The position numbers and the translations under genes were made by a program. The notes beneath the pieces were generated by a model that searched no databases, was not told where the DNA came from, and was given only the letters and a program-made list of their open reading frames with translations. Below are positions 1 to 10,306 of a stretch of DNA of 64,000 bases, piece by piece (within the stretch, counting starts at the first letter, position 1; each line of letters opens with the position of its first letter). The stretch is from Anadara kagoshimensis (Eukaryota; Mollusca; Bivalvia; Arcoida; Arcidae): contig CM037868.1 in NCBI GenBank assembly GCA_021292105.1, positions 1,975,721-2,039,720 of the forward strand. Direction: 5' to 3'.

Positions 1-136
1 GGCCCTTATATAGAGGTGGCATTTAAGGCAAGTTCGACTGTACCACATCGCCGCATGTGTATAACCACACCGAGACTAGTTTTACTCATTACACCTACCC
101 TTACATTTAAAAAGAAACGCTGCGTACTGTTAATTT

Positions 137-306
137 GGAAATTTTCGCGATCGTTCTATTTTGGCGTAAATTCGCGAGTGAAACGATAATAAAAGATTCG
201 CGAAAAATAAGCAGTAATTAAAATTATAACTACGGAGTCGCGATCACGCGAAAATTAAACTGGTATCGGTGAATCTAATTAAAAATTAGATGACGCGAAA
301 ATTTCC
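137..306. mobile_element. Short hairpin element (MITE-like)
   Basis: A 170-bp segment opens with GGAAATTTTCGCG and closes with its exact reverse complement, and its interior is rich in TTCGCG words. No coding frame is present. It looks like a non-autonomous DNA element; the family is not recognised. The remainder of 1-600 holds no gene that I can support. Confidence 0.5.
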
Positions 307-604
307 CAATCTACAGTACTTTGCCAGCAGATCGTCAACGACCTTTATCCCTTGATTCTTCTTCCATTGTTCAATTTACTAATTGTTTTAAATGTTAAGG
401 AACACTGATTCTACGACACAATAGATGATCAGATGATGAGAATCCCCCCTCCCCTTCCCCGTTGACTTACCCTAAAATACTGAAGAACAAAATGTCATCA
501 AGATAAGCCCCTCAGTAAATTCTTTAACCCAAAACTGAACGTTTTGTTGTAATAAATTTTGTATATTCTTGATTTCACAACTGACGGTTGTAGCTTATGG
601 GGTT

Positions 605-790
605 TGCTGCTCAACACGTGATATCCGCTTACGTTTGTGCGGAGCACCTATTTTCAACGAATATGGAATCAAGAAGGATGACGTTTTCCGGTAAAATGAC
701 GTTATTCCGGAAATTTGTGACGTCAATGTTTTCCAAAACGTTCCACACAAACGTTAAAAGGTAATGATCACGCGGTACAGCGGCGAACTC
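605..790 (-). repeat. Dispersed repeat, partner of 59955-60110
   Basis: The reverse complement of this stretch matches 59955-60110 in order: a GTGATCA word, TTAACGTTTGTGTGG, AAAACGT...ACGTCA, GGAATAA, and GGTG.TCCGCACA. The two copies lie at opposite ends of the window in opposite orientation, so this is a dispersed repeat family. No reading frame is conserved between them. Confidence 0.6.
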
Positions 791-799
791 CATTAAAAA

Positions 800-910
800 T
801 GGATAGACAGACCTTCCCGGAACACTCGACCTTATCTCTAAGGGGGAAGTTCACGGGTTTAACCTAATTTGTTTGTTTCAAAGTTTTTACTTTGTTTGTA
901 ATTAGTGTCT
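800..910 (+). repeat. Degenerate 3' end of RT-family retroelement
   Basis: The order CTTCCCGGAACACTCG, GGGGGAAGTTCACGGGTTTAACC and TTTTTACTTTG matches the 3' untranslated end of the RT-family elements seen intact at 7280-7410 and 31877-32070. Only the tail survives. Confidence 0.5.
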
Positions 911-960
911 TGTTGTTTTTTTCCATTCATTCCATGTTGTCATTATTTGCATACAGCAGA

Positions 961-1202
961 TATAGGCAAACAACACTGACCTTACCGTTTGACCTTTCAT
1001 TAGGAATATTCATATAGGAGGGTCGACTCAATAAATTGGTAGTGTAACGATCCATACATAAAGTTAAGTTAATACATAGACAGTCCTCTATGAGGTAAGT
1101 ATATCTCACGATGTATACGTGCTACCTATATTTAGATGGAATTTGCCCGTGATACATATTTAAATGAAAGGTCAAGCGGACAGGTCAAAGTTGTTTACCT
1201 AT
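961..1202. mobile_element. TIR hairpin element, family 1, copy 1
   Basis: The segment begins with ATAGGCAAACAAC followed by a GACC...CCGTTTGACCTTTCATT block and ends with the reverse complement of nearly the same 38-bp block. It is about 240 bp and non-coding, as expected of a MITE. A second copy is at 8018-8270, and single ends are visible near 8535, 20093 and 57245. Confidence 0.65.
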
Positions 1203-1563
1203 GCATTACCAGTAGTCTCACAATGTAATAGAATCAATTCGTTGTTGTTATTATTTTGTAATTTATTTAGCATTTACTATTGGAATTATTGTCCTTCTTT
1301 ACATCAACCTATTTCTTTTACTGGTCGCTCATTAATACGGTGTGGGTCATGAGCTCTGATAACGTAACTTTTAACTATCCGATGACGTCATCGAATGTCA
1401 TACTTCATTACTACAATCACTGTTAAATTGGTCAGCACCCAAACGTAGTAACGACGTTTCTATCCTTATTTGGAAGAAGGATATTCCATAGCTTCGAAGT
1501 TCATTCAATATGTCATTCCCCACTCTAATTCATAATACCGAATCGAATCACTCAAATAAAATG

Positions 1564-1830
1564 CTGGCCCCAGTTTCACAATCATTCCTTAGCTAAGAAT
1601 TTTCTTAACTTAAATCTTGCAAATTTTCAAATCATTATAGTTTTGTTTTTCAAGATTAATTTCAAAATATTGAGGAGTTTAAGGTGTCATTTTTAAGACA
1701 CTTTAAACATTTGAATTTAGTTTTGACAAAAATTTTCACCAGCAGTTAAAAAAAAAAAAAAAATACAAAATTTTGCTAAATTTAAGTTAAGGAAAATCTT
1801 AGCTAAGGAATGATTGTAAAACTGGGGCCT
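1564..1830. mobile_element. Palindromic MITE-like element
   Basis: The left end CTGGCCCCAGTTTCACAATC returns inverted at the right end as CAGGCCCCAGTTTTACAATC. The inverted repeats extend about 50 bp through the motif CATTCCTTAGCTAAG. The middle contains an A run and no coding sequence. It is a foldback or MITE-type element. Confidence 0.65.
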
Positions 1831-2961
1831 GTTTCTTAAAAATAGAGGTGTGTTGTTTTTTTTTTTTTTTCTTTAAGACAGACGTGTGGCTATTGATGTC
1901 TTTATTTGACTATCTATTTAGCCAATAACTTACATTATAAGACATAAACAACAATATTCTTGATAGATAATTTATTTATAAATCATCCAGAGAAAACATT
2001 CTACAATAACATTCAAACCTGCCCTTAAGTTCACTTGTATATCATGACCATCTGCTTATAAAGGCTGGTAAAATTTAACCCCGATCGCTTTTGAAATATT
2101 CAGACATAAAGGGCGATATCTCAATAATGTCATCTTATATTGGTTCTTTTTGTTGGCATTTAAAGGCAGGTTTGGCTGTTTTGACAATTTTAATCCTTGT
2201 TATATTTCGATTTCAATAATTCCATTCCGTTTACGTAAGATACAGACAAAAAAAAATCGGATAAATAAACATTTGACATTGTAAAATTAAAGGTTGGGTT
2301 TTGGAAATAAAATTAGGCCAGTAGTTTACTGAATTTCATAACATACCTGAAACTGAATTTCATAACATACCTCAAACGTATGAACAATTGGAACCAATAC
2401 CGATTAAAAGTTCATTTTTTTATTTGACATAAATGAAACAAAGTGTATTTGATATGTAACAATGCAATACGAATTTTTTTTATATATGTAAGTCACATCT
2501 TTTTAAAATAGTGCTTTGTAATTTCTTATTTTTTATTTTTTTTTTAACTTTTTTGTCAGCAAAAAGACAAGATAATTTAGCAGTTTTATTTTATTGTTTC
2601 TTTTCTTAAATTTAAGAAAATCATAGAAATACATAGTTTTAAGTATTATTTTAGGTAAATTTTGAACAAAATGGTCCTTTGAGTGTTCTTACTTTAAACT
2701 CTGAAAAGTATTTGAATTTTAACAATTCGGGTCTAAACACTTCAAAGTCTAGTGTTGCTTAATTAAAACACTTTTTTAAATGAAATAAGTGTTATTGTAA
2801 TTTTAGTTTATTTATTTACGAAACTTTAAATATTGTTTATATACCAATAATCTATTTGTAAGGCAACAGTATCATTTTATCAATAGTTTTAAAAAAAATC
2901 ATGTTGATATTTCTAATTTTTTACATATTTTGTCTGTTTCTTACGTATGCGTGCCCGCAGT
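1831..2961. other. AT-rich intergenic sequence, 3' flank of fibrinogen-domain gene
   Basis: About 1.1 kb of AT-rich DNA with T and A runs. I see no open frame, structured repeat or RNA gene. It lies downstream of the minus-strand gene that ends at 2962 and probably contains its 3'UTR, but no transcript end can be fixed from sequence alone. Confidence 0.5.
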
Positions 2962-5258
2962 TTACAAAGGTCTTTGAACTTTGACCTCTGACCGTATTAT
3001 CTTAAAATGTTTTTTATGATAAATACTCATACCATTGAAGTCGCCATTAATGAACGCTAGGGTACCACAACTGTTGTACCAGAACCCTGATGAAGAGGCA
3101 CAATTACCACGGGCGTGATCATTATCGCGATCAGCGGTTGAAAATTTCATATTATTATGATAATAAAACCCATTGTCTTGTATGAAGTTTTTTATCGCCT
3201 TGTTATATTTTGCATTTGGTTTCACGTGCATTCTGAACTGTGCTTCCTCATCATCGATGTAAAACCCGTTATAAATAGCTGTTGCATTAGCATGATCAGA
3301 AGCCATTATAAATTCAAAAGAAATTTGACTCGGTTTATCCTTAGTCAGCTGATGTATATGTCTGTTGCCAAGCCAGTGATCCCCTTCAAGGTTACCAAAA
3401 CCTTCTGCATATGCAACCCATTTCCGGTTAAACTGAACATCACCGTATTTTCGTCTTTGAATAACAGTCCAACCGCCATTTTTCATATCACAATAAGCAT
3501 GGAAGGGGGTTGATCCTTTCGGTGATAATCGGTAAACACCGTCTTTTCTGATTCCAAGGTCGTAGTAAGATTTGCAATCTGAAATAATAATAATAATACC
3601 TTAACCTTTGCATGATGAACTCGAATAGCTGTTTAGGCAAGAACATATGAGGATTTTCCGATAAACGCAGTTGCTAATAATTTTGTATTGTCTAAATTTG
3701 ATGCTAGTTTAATGGACTGGGGAAGTGGTACGCTTGTCTTCAACGTACTGACTCTGTGAGGTAGCACGTTAAAGTCGCCCTGAAAGCGCTTGTACAAGGC
3801 AGACCATACAACACACTCGCACTTCACATGCATACACGAAATTGTTCATAGATTAATCCATAGAGATTAACAAAAAAGTTCTCGTCGCGATTAGCTGAAA
3901 AATTGCTGATGCAACGTTAAGCAACATTCAACCAACCAACCAATCTTAATAAAGATAAAACCAAAGTAATACTAATTGACATTTAACGGTCTCACCTCTT
4001 TTAGGTCTGGTCAAAGCTTTGTAAATCTCGTGTTTCATCTCCTGCATATTCTTTTGCACGCTTTGTTTGTTATTTCTGTCCAGAAGTCTCATCGTGAATT
4101 TCAATATGTCTACGTAATCCTTCAAGTCGTAGTACTTTGGTTCAAATTTGAAACAGACATTTGCTAATCCTAAAATAATCAATTCTCTGATAAATAATAA
4201 TAATAATAATATAAACAGTGGGTTTTTTAAAGTTGAAACTGTGACATTTTTATTATTTTGAAACAACACAAATGGTTTTTGAAAATTAAACATTTACAGT
4301 TTATAGTATTTACTTCTAAGTTTGAAATTACCTGTAAAACAAAATAATTGAATAAAAGAAATCACATCAGTCCATGTCCAAGTCACAATTCAAAAAGCAA
4401 AACCACACTTCAATACTGAAGAAACGTACGGAATCCATGTAGTTAAGACCCGTTCTGTTATTCAGATCCAAAACGGCCGTCACAGTCTTAAATGTACACA
4501 CCGATTCAAATCTTAATCACAATCTCAAACACAAAGTAAAACAAAGAAAACTTGCAAAATTACATGGCGAACGTAGCCTAGTGAACACCCCTTGCTTCGT
4601 TTGCCACAACGAATTACATTGTCTGTCATGTTTAAATTTTCAGAAAAAAAATTAACATAGAACTCTCAGACGGCAAAATATCCAAAAAAAGAGTTTTGAT
4701 AAAGCGATATTATACATATTCACTTTATTATTATTATTATTATTATAATGACGGCCACAATCAACAAAAACCATTAGTGTGCTGGTTCAAACTAACGACT
4801 TTAATTATGGAGAATTTTAGAAAATGAAAAATGAAAAATTAAAGAAAAAAACAGATTTCAGATTTGAAAAAAAAAACTTCTACCAAAACAAAAACATTCG
4901 CAAAAATAGAAAGGAAAATTGTTAAAATACGAGCTTTGTATTACGTGAGATAGAAACTAAACACCGCAACAAAGTAAATAAATATATAAATGGAAACAAA
5001 TAATTGAGTAAATAAATAATCAATTAAAAGATAATAACAAATAAGTGAATAATAAACAAATAAATGAATAAATAAATAAATTAATTCATGTTTTTGTGAT
5101 TGAGCCACATTTACAACTATCCATACTTTAAAGTATAATCCAAACTGTTCTCTTATTTTTTTTAATATTTAATTCTTACCTTTTTCTACTTCGTGTTTGA
5201 CAGTAATAGAACAATAAGCAGACGACACAAACGCAAAAATAACTAACCAAGAATACAT
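2962..5258 (-). CDS. Secreted fibrinogen-related protein (FReD), three exons
   Basis: Join of 5258-5180, 4169-3996 and 3578-2962 on the minus strand, 289 aa. Exon 1 (from ATG at 5258) encodes a signal peptide, MYSWLVIFAFVSSAYC, and ends at a GTAAG donor. Exon 2 encodes 57 residues of probable coiled-coil linker. Exon 3 encodes the fibrinogen C-terminal domain. Both introns have GT-AG ends and the reading phase closes exactly (phase 1 at each junction). Domain landmarks: DCKSYYDLG at the domain start, NGGWTVIQRR, the calcium-site loop FSTADRDND followed by the NCA cysteine, and a terminal KVQRPL. The usual GGWWY is SSGFWYNSCG here. Family knowledge: mollusc FREPs and ficolin-like lectins are secreted pattern-recognition proteins that bind acetylated ligands; the ligand of this one is unknown. 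The linker is shorter than in tenascin-type proteins, and there is no Ig domain, so it is not a gastropod-type FREP. Confidence 0.9.
3700..3935 (+). repeat. SINE body inside FReD intron 2
   Basis: Matches the reverse complement of 53375-53550: TGGGGAAGT, CGTACTGACTC.GTGAG, TAAAGTCGC.CTGA, CACATGCATACACGAA, GATTAGCTGAAAA and GATGCAACGTTAAGCA. The tRNA-like head found in the 53.7-kb copy is missing, so this is a 5'-truncated SINE. Confidence 0.6.
4365..4405 (-). repeat. Short RT-family 3' tail in FReD intron 1
   Basis: CCATGTCCAAGTCACAATTC followed by AAAAAGCAAAAC matches the terminal consensus of the RT family (CCATGTCCGAATCACAATCC, AGAAGCAAAG). It is a very short relic. The rest of intron 1 (4406-5179) is AT-rich with an (ATT) run near 4728 and AAATA-rich repeats near 5030-5090. 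Confidence 0.45.
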
Positions 5259-5580
5259 GTTCCTAGCTTCGAGACAAATCGAACTCTGATACAAACGAGT
5301 CGGTATATTCCGCGTGACAATATGTATTACGCAGTCCACCAAAAATTACCGACGACGTAGTACAACGATAATTGCCTTCTACGTAATGTACCGAAGATTG
5401 CCGAGAGATGTCACGTGATGTTCCTAGCTTCGAGACAAATCGAACTCTGACATGAACGAGTCGGTATATTTAGTGTAACAATGGGTATATCAAAGTCCGC
5501 CGATAATTACCGACCACGTAGTACAACGATAATTGCCGTCTACGTAATGTACCGAAGATTGCCGAGAGATGTTACGTGAT
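5257..5580. promoter_or_regulatory. Tandemly duplicated 161-bp 5'UTR/promoter of the FReD gene
   Basis: Two near-identical units, 5257-5417 and 5418-5580, begin at the first bases of the FReD start codon region and run upstream. Shared blocks include TTCCTAGCTTCGAGACAAAT, ACGTAGTACAACGATAATTG and TACGTAATGTACCGAAGATT. Unit 1 ends in CACGTGA (an E-box-like CACGTG) and unit 2 in TACGTGA. The second unit has ATC where the first has the ATG, so it offers no alternative start. A promoter role is inferred from position only. Confidence 0.65.
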
Positions 5581-6590
5581 TTACTTGTTGCATGTTTCAT
5601 TTGCGGTATCACACAAATAACGCAAATAACACGTGTTACCTAGCTACATCCGGATATGTTGAACTTATGTGTACATTTAGGGTATCTTGTTTCTTAACTA
5701 TGTAAATATTATCCAGGAAATTTTAAATGTCAAATCAAATCTCCGATGTTTCAATAAAGATATATGTTACATGTATGATTTTGTTATTTGATTTTTTTAA
5801 AGTAGAAAATATTTTCAATTTTGTTTGGTATACACGGCTACACTTAATTGAAATATTGTCATTTCATTACAGGCTTATAATTTAAACAAACTTTAATTAT
5901 AATAAACAAAACATTATTCTGCTAAAGTTGAGTTTATATCAGCTGAAATAGCTAGTGTCGTAATATAATCTAAAAAAAAATATATTAATAATAAATTTCC
6001 TCACATTTTTATACTTTTCAAGAACTTTGAAATTTTTAATAAAATTAAATTTTGTCAGAAAAAAATTGCATTGCATACATTTAGATCATTAAGCTATGAT
6101 CTCATTTTCAAACACTACAAAAATCCAATGTTTGAACATATTTTTGATCCCCCACCCAAAAAATAAAAAATAAAAATCCAAGAAAAATGAGTTCAATAAT
6201 ACTTTATTGCATGCATTTAGATAATTAGGTATTGATATTACTTTGAAATATTTAAAACAGCCGGTGTTTGATTCTATGAATGCTATGCGTCATGATTATT
6301 ATATTATAAACCTATGCAAAATATGTAACTTCATTTTTGCATGGCAGTGTATTTAAGGTTTATCATTATACGTTTTGCTTCCAACATGGATAAGTATGTT
6401 TAGTTAAAAATTGACGACGTGACAGATTTTATTTTCCACTATTTGTAGCACCAACGGTAACGACATCTTTTAAAACATATGATGTCCGTTAACAAGTAGT
6501 CTTAATTATTCCAAACAAAATTATACTGAAGATACCATCAACAAAATGTTGGAGTGTTTGATAGATAACATATTTGTTGTGTTTGGTAAT
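5581..6590. other. AT-rich intergenic sequence
   Basis: About 1 kb with no open frame of note, no tRNA-like structure and no clear repeat ends. It separates the divergent upstream side of the FReD gene from the RT remnant that starts near 6600. Confidence 0.5.
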
Positions 6591-6599
6591 AAAGTTCTT

Positions 6600-7412
6600 C
6601 AGCTAACAATCCGTATACCAATTGGTACAAACTGAGCACCATTGCTTTTTGATTTGTTTCTTTATTCTTATAAAGCGGGATTTATGAGGAACCTTGTTAA
6701 ATCTGGATAGAAGATTGTTGCCAAATCATTCGACTCAACACACAGATATATAGATGACGTTCTGTCTTTTAACAATCCTAAATTTGGAGACTATATGTAT
6801 GGCATCTATCCTAGTGAGCTTGAAATAAAAGCCACGAACGATTCTCAAGTTCTGCTTCATATTAAGACCTATACCTTAATCATGACGCCCACAAAGGTTA
6901 CATCTGAAAGTTTTTGACAAACTTGATGACTTCAATTTTTCTATTGTAAACTTTCCTTTTCTATGCAGCAATATACCTGCTTCTTCTGCTTATGGTGTAT
7001 TTGTTTCCCAATTAATACGCTATGTAAGAGCCTGTGTCCACTACAGGGAATTTGTACAACGACGTAGGCTGATTGTAAATAAATTGTTGACTGATATTGC
7101 AAGCCTAGGCTTATCAAGGCCCTCAAAAAATTTTAAGGACGTAATCACAGTATTGCTGATACATTTGACGTCTCTGTGTCCAGGATTGCCCTTGATATAT
7201 TTGACAATCCATAGTTCTATGTTCCTTTCACACAATTTTGATTACACACGTGGCGGGTGTAGCGAGGTAAATAGAAAGTGCCTGACCTTCCGAAGCACCC
7301 GGCCTCACTTCCCTGGTGAAAGTTCACGTGTTTAACCGAACTGGTCAGTTCCAAAATCTTTACTTTGCTTCTGGATTGTGATTCGGACATGAATTAGTAT
7401 GTTTGTTTTTGA
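6600..7412 (+). pseudogene. Reverse-transcriptase retroelement remnant (RT family), longest copy
   Basis: Reading across frames gives the RT palm end with RYIDDVLSFNN (about 6740-6775; the YIDD box holds catalytic aspartates), FGDYMYGIYPSELEIKAT, then CSNIPASSAYGVFVSQLIRY-like text near 6970-7025, and a thumb-like segment to about 7200. The frame is broken several times. The non-coding tail carries CCGAAGCACCCGGCCTCACT (near 7300) and ends in GATTGTGATTCGGACATG...GTATGTTTGTTTTTG at about 7412. The family resembles non-LTR-like RT proteins common in molluscs; I cannot place it in a named clade. At least a dozen tails or fragments of it occur in this window. Confidence 0.7.
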
Positions 7413-7664
7413 TTATATCATAGCAATGTAGTTGATATAAGAACTTCTGGATCACTTTATCCAGTTTGTTACACAGTATGGCAGCATTACTGAATGAGCA
7501 CCCTACCTTAAGACTTCTCATTTCAAAACCAGTGGCCCTTTGAAACGTTCATCAAAAAGGTTAAACTTAAAATCCATCTACCTAAAAAAAGTCAACAACC
7601 GTGGCAGAAAATGTTATTCATATCATTATAAAGAGTTGTGTTTTATACTTTTGTTTCATTATTA

Positions 7665-7955
7665 TAGAGAGAGTAATGGTGTTTAACGTCCCAATCAAGA
7701 ATATTTAACTTATATCGAGACGTCGCCAGCTACAGGCGAAGGTGCAGAAATTCTGCCTGTGCATTGCGCTAAAGGTATTTTTAGTCCGGGTTCTTTAGCA
7801 TGCCAAGCACACAGTGACACGGGACCTCGTTTATTTTAAGTACTGACTTTCATTTCGTAATGTCGAGTGCTTGGCAAAAGCAAAGCCATTACCCACTTTG
7901 ATGTCCGGGGATCGAAACCACCTCACACTTACTGGGCTAATGCAGAGGTTTATAA
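7665..7955 (-). repeat. tRNA-derived SINE body and 3' tail
   Basis: Read on the minus strand it contains AAAGTGGGTAATG, GCCAAGCACTCGACATTACG, the hairpin CAGGCAGAATTTCTGCACC, CGCCTGTAGCTGGCGACGTC, and the tail TTGATTGGGACGTTAAACAC followed by CATTACTC. The same order recurs at 62800-63400, where tRNA-like heads are attached. The head here is degraded (GTTTCGATCCCC near 7915 is a B-box-like remnant). Confidence 0.65.
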
Positions 7956-8017
7956 AATTATAGTCCGTCAGCCAAAATAAGGCAGTGCTTATAAACAAGG
8001 ACTAGTTTATCTACGCA

Positions 8018-8270
8018 TATAGGTATAGACAAACAACACGGACCTGCCCGTTTGACCTTCGAGTTAAATATTTATTATGGACAAGTAAATTTAAGTTAAA
8101 GGGATCATGCATATTCGTGCATAATTCGTCATGATTTTACCACTAATCATTGGCAATGTGTATACGTATTAACTGCGAATCCTAATGCTACCTATGTATT
8201 GGGTGGTCCCACCCATACGGATATTCCTCATGAAAGGTCAAACGGACAGATCAATCTTGTTTACCTATAA
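8018..8270. mobile_element. TIR hairpin element, family 1, copy 2
   Basis: Starts with ATAGGTATAGACAAACAAC, GGACCTGCCCGTTTGACC and ends with the inverted partner (GGTCAAACGGACAGATCAA, CTTGTTTACCTAT). It is non-coding, about 250 bp, and matches the element at 961-1202. Confidence 0.65.
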
Positions 8271-8384
8271 TAATGTCGTTATTGTTTACTTTATATAATA
8301 TAGACTCTTCCATGCTTAAAACCATCATGCCAACATATCGTTCATGGACTTATATAGGAAAACAACATTTATCTCTTCACCTTT

Positions 8385-8505
8385 TACCATTGCGGTAGCT
8401 CAATTGGTAGAGTTCTCGCTCCGTAAGTCGGAGGTTGTGGGTTCGACTTGAAAGTGGGTAGTGACTGTTCTTTCGCCAAACACTCTGCTCTACGAAATAA
8501 GCAAG
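8385..8505 (+). repeat. SINE head with tRNA-like internal promoter
   Basis: ATTGCGGTAGCTCAATTGGT is an A-box-like block and GTGGGTTCGACTTG a B-box-like block, with a short variable segment between. After the tRNA-like part comes GAAAGTGGGTAGTGACTG, the SINE body seen at 63050-63065 in the other orientation. The B box runs straight into SINE body with no acceptor stem, so it is not a functional tRNA gene. Confidence 0.6.
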
Positions 8506-8604
8506 CTTGATCCTCGTCCATGATAATTATTTAAATTAAAGGTCAAGCGGAAAGGGCAATGCTGTTTGCCTTTGCCAGGAAAAACGAAGCGGTGTTTATT
8601 ATAA

Positions 8605-8702
8605 GTTATACAGGGTTTTGGCAGGTTACACGGTATCCTGTCAACGGTTTTTCTATCAGTGATCTTTGACAAGGTCGTGTGACCTACCAAAACCCTGTAA
8701 AA
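8605..8702. repeat. 98-bp inverted repeat
   Basis: TACAGGGTTTTGGCAGGTTACACG near 8608 is mirrored by CGTGTGACCTACCAAAACCCTGTA ending near 8699. It is a compact hairpin element with a spacer of about 45 bp. The bases from 8703 to 8960 hold nothing else I recognise. Confidence 0.55.
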
Positions 8703-8964
8703 CGTTTTTGTCACCCTTCAAAGCGGTAATAGTTTGACCTAGTTTTACATTTGAAATTCGAGTTTATATTATGTGTGACTAACGTTCATTGTCGCTTTGT
8801 CTGTTACCGCAGCTAGACGTTCGCGCTATGCGAGCTACTGGCCTTTTACCGCAAAACGTCGCGTGCGTTATTGTACCCCGGCAGATTTCTGAACATAGTT
8901 CCCTATACCCCAGCAAGTTAACCAATTGCTATGCAAGAAATTTTTTTGATGGGTGACAAAACAT

Positions 8965-9490
8965 TATATGAAAAACAAACATACTAATCCATATCCGAAT
9001 CACAATCCAGAAGCAAAGTAAAAAATTTGGAACTGACAAGTTAGGTTAGATACGTGAACTTCCACCAGGGAAGTAAGGCCGGGTGCTCCGGAAGTGTAAG
9101 CACCTCCTGTTCAGCTAGCTACACCCGCCACGTATGTGATCAAAATTGTGTGAAAGGAACATGGAACTTTGAGACGTCAAATATATCCAGGGCAATCCTG
9201 GACACAGAGACATCAAACTTGTCAACAATACTAAGATGACGGCCATAAAACTTTTTGAGGGCCTTGATAAGCCTAGGCCTGCAATATCCCTGAGTCAACA
9301 ACCTATTTGCAAGCAGCCTACTTTGTTGTACGGGATGCCTTCAATTTTTCTATTGTCACATTTCCTTTTCTATGCAGCAATATACCTGCTTCTCCTGCTT
9401 ATGGTGTATTTTTTCCCCAACTAATACGCTATGGCAGAGCTTGTTCTCACTACGGGGACATTGTACAACGAAGCACACGAAAAAACTAGT
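8965..9490. pseudogene. RT-family copy with internal 5' inversion
   Basis: From 8965 to about 9335 the copy reads on the minus strand: the 3' tail, then coding text for the thumb (LLTQGY, KALKKF). From about 9336 to 9480 the text switches to the plus strand and encodes the segment that should lie immediately upstream (FSIVTFPFLCSNIPASPAYG, then QLIRYGRACSHYGD). The two pieces abut in element order at the QRS/RLLAN point but in opposite orientations. That is the signature of a 5'-inverted retrotransposon insertion. No product is expected. Confidence 0.7.
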
Positions 9491-9806
9491 GTATCCATAT
9501 ATCTATTATATATTTTATTCGTTACTGAGAAATTTTCGAAATACTGAGAGACTAAACGGTTGTAAACAGCCTTTAATATAAAAACCTTAGATTTATCAAA
9601 TTCAGAGAAATACACAATGAAGTGGCAGACATTTTACTTTTGCAGTGTACTCAAGGGCAATCTATAGGGAAGTTTTATACCATCACACTTACCGCGAGGC
9701 GGTGCATTTATTTGTAAGGTTTCTTCCAAAGGACCCTATGATTTTCATATAAAAATATAACAGTAATAAAATACATTGTACTAATTTGATAATTTTCCTA
9801 TTTCAG

Positions 9807-9910
9807 CTTTTGAATCAAAAACACCAAAGTCCATATTGAAGAATTCTTCCATCCACAAGCAAACACCACCACCACCTCCACCACCCCCGACTGTAAAACA
9901 CCAACCAAAG
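9807..9910 (+). CDS. Possible isolated proline-rich exon
   Basis: TTTTCCTATTTCAG at 9793-9806 is a good splice acceptor. The 104 bases after it are open (2 + 34 codons) and end at AAG|GTTTGA. The encoded text runs FESKTPKSILKNSSIHKQT, eight prolines, then TVKHQPK. A polyproline run of this kind binds profilin, SH3 or EVH1 domains in known proteins. No neighbouring exon is visible within several kilobases and the surroundings are retroelement debris. It may be a stray exon of a long-intron gene, a captured exon, or chance. Confidence 0.3.
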
Positions 9911-9944
9911 GTTTGATTACCAACACAAAACACTATATATCACC

Positions 9945-10290
9945 TGTGTAGTTGAAACAAGGAAGCAAGCTACTAGCAAATAAATGTTGACTCAAGGATA
10001 TTGCAAACCTAAGTTATCAAGGCTCTCAAAAGTTTTATGGTCGTCAACACCATCACTGTCCATCTAATGTTTAGTTGTAAGAAGGAAGCAAGCTACCAAC
10101 GAATAAATTGTTGACTAAAGAATATAACAAACCTACGTTATCAAGGCCCTTAAAAATTTTATGGCCGTCATCACAATATTGTTTATAAGTATAATGTCAC
10201 TTTGTCCAAAATTACCCTTGGATATTTTACTTCCATATTTCATGTTCCTTTTATTGACAATGTTGATGTCAAATAAGTCTATTAGGTAGC
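9945..10290 (+). pseudogene. RT-family remnant with 125-bp internal duplication
   Basis: GGAAGCAAGCTACTAGCAAA near 9960 and GGAAGCAAGCTACCAACGAA near 10085 start two tandem versions of the same thumb-coding segment (LLTQ..CKP.LSRLSKVLW). The second continues through GGCCGTCATCACAATATTG and TCATGTTCCTTTT. It runs directly into the 41-bp array at the point where the normal 3' tail would begin. Confidence 0.6.
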
Positions 10291-10306
10291 TTGACTGAAG
10301 ATTCTT

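Noticed and set aside
3157..3513. Plus-strand 118-codon frame
   Set aside because: It is antisense to the well-supported fibrinogen domain exon and has no features of its own.
8385..8470. tRNA gene
   Set aside because: A- and B-box-like blocks are present, but no acceptor stem closes and the sequence continues into SINE body.
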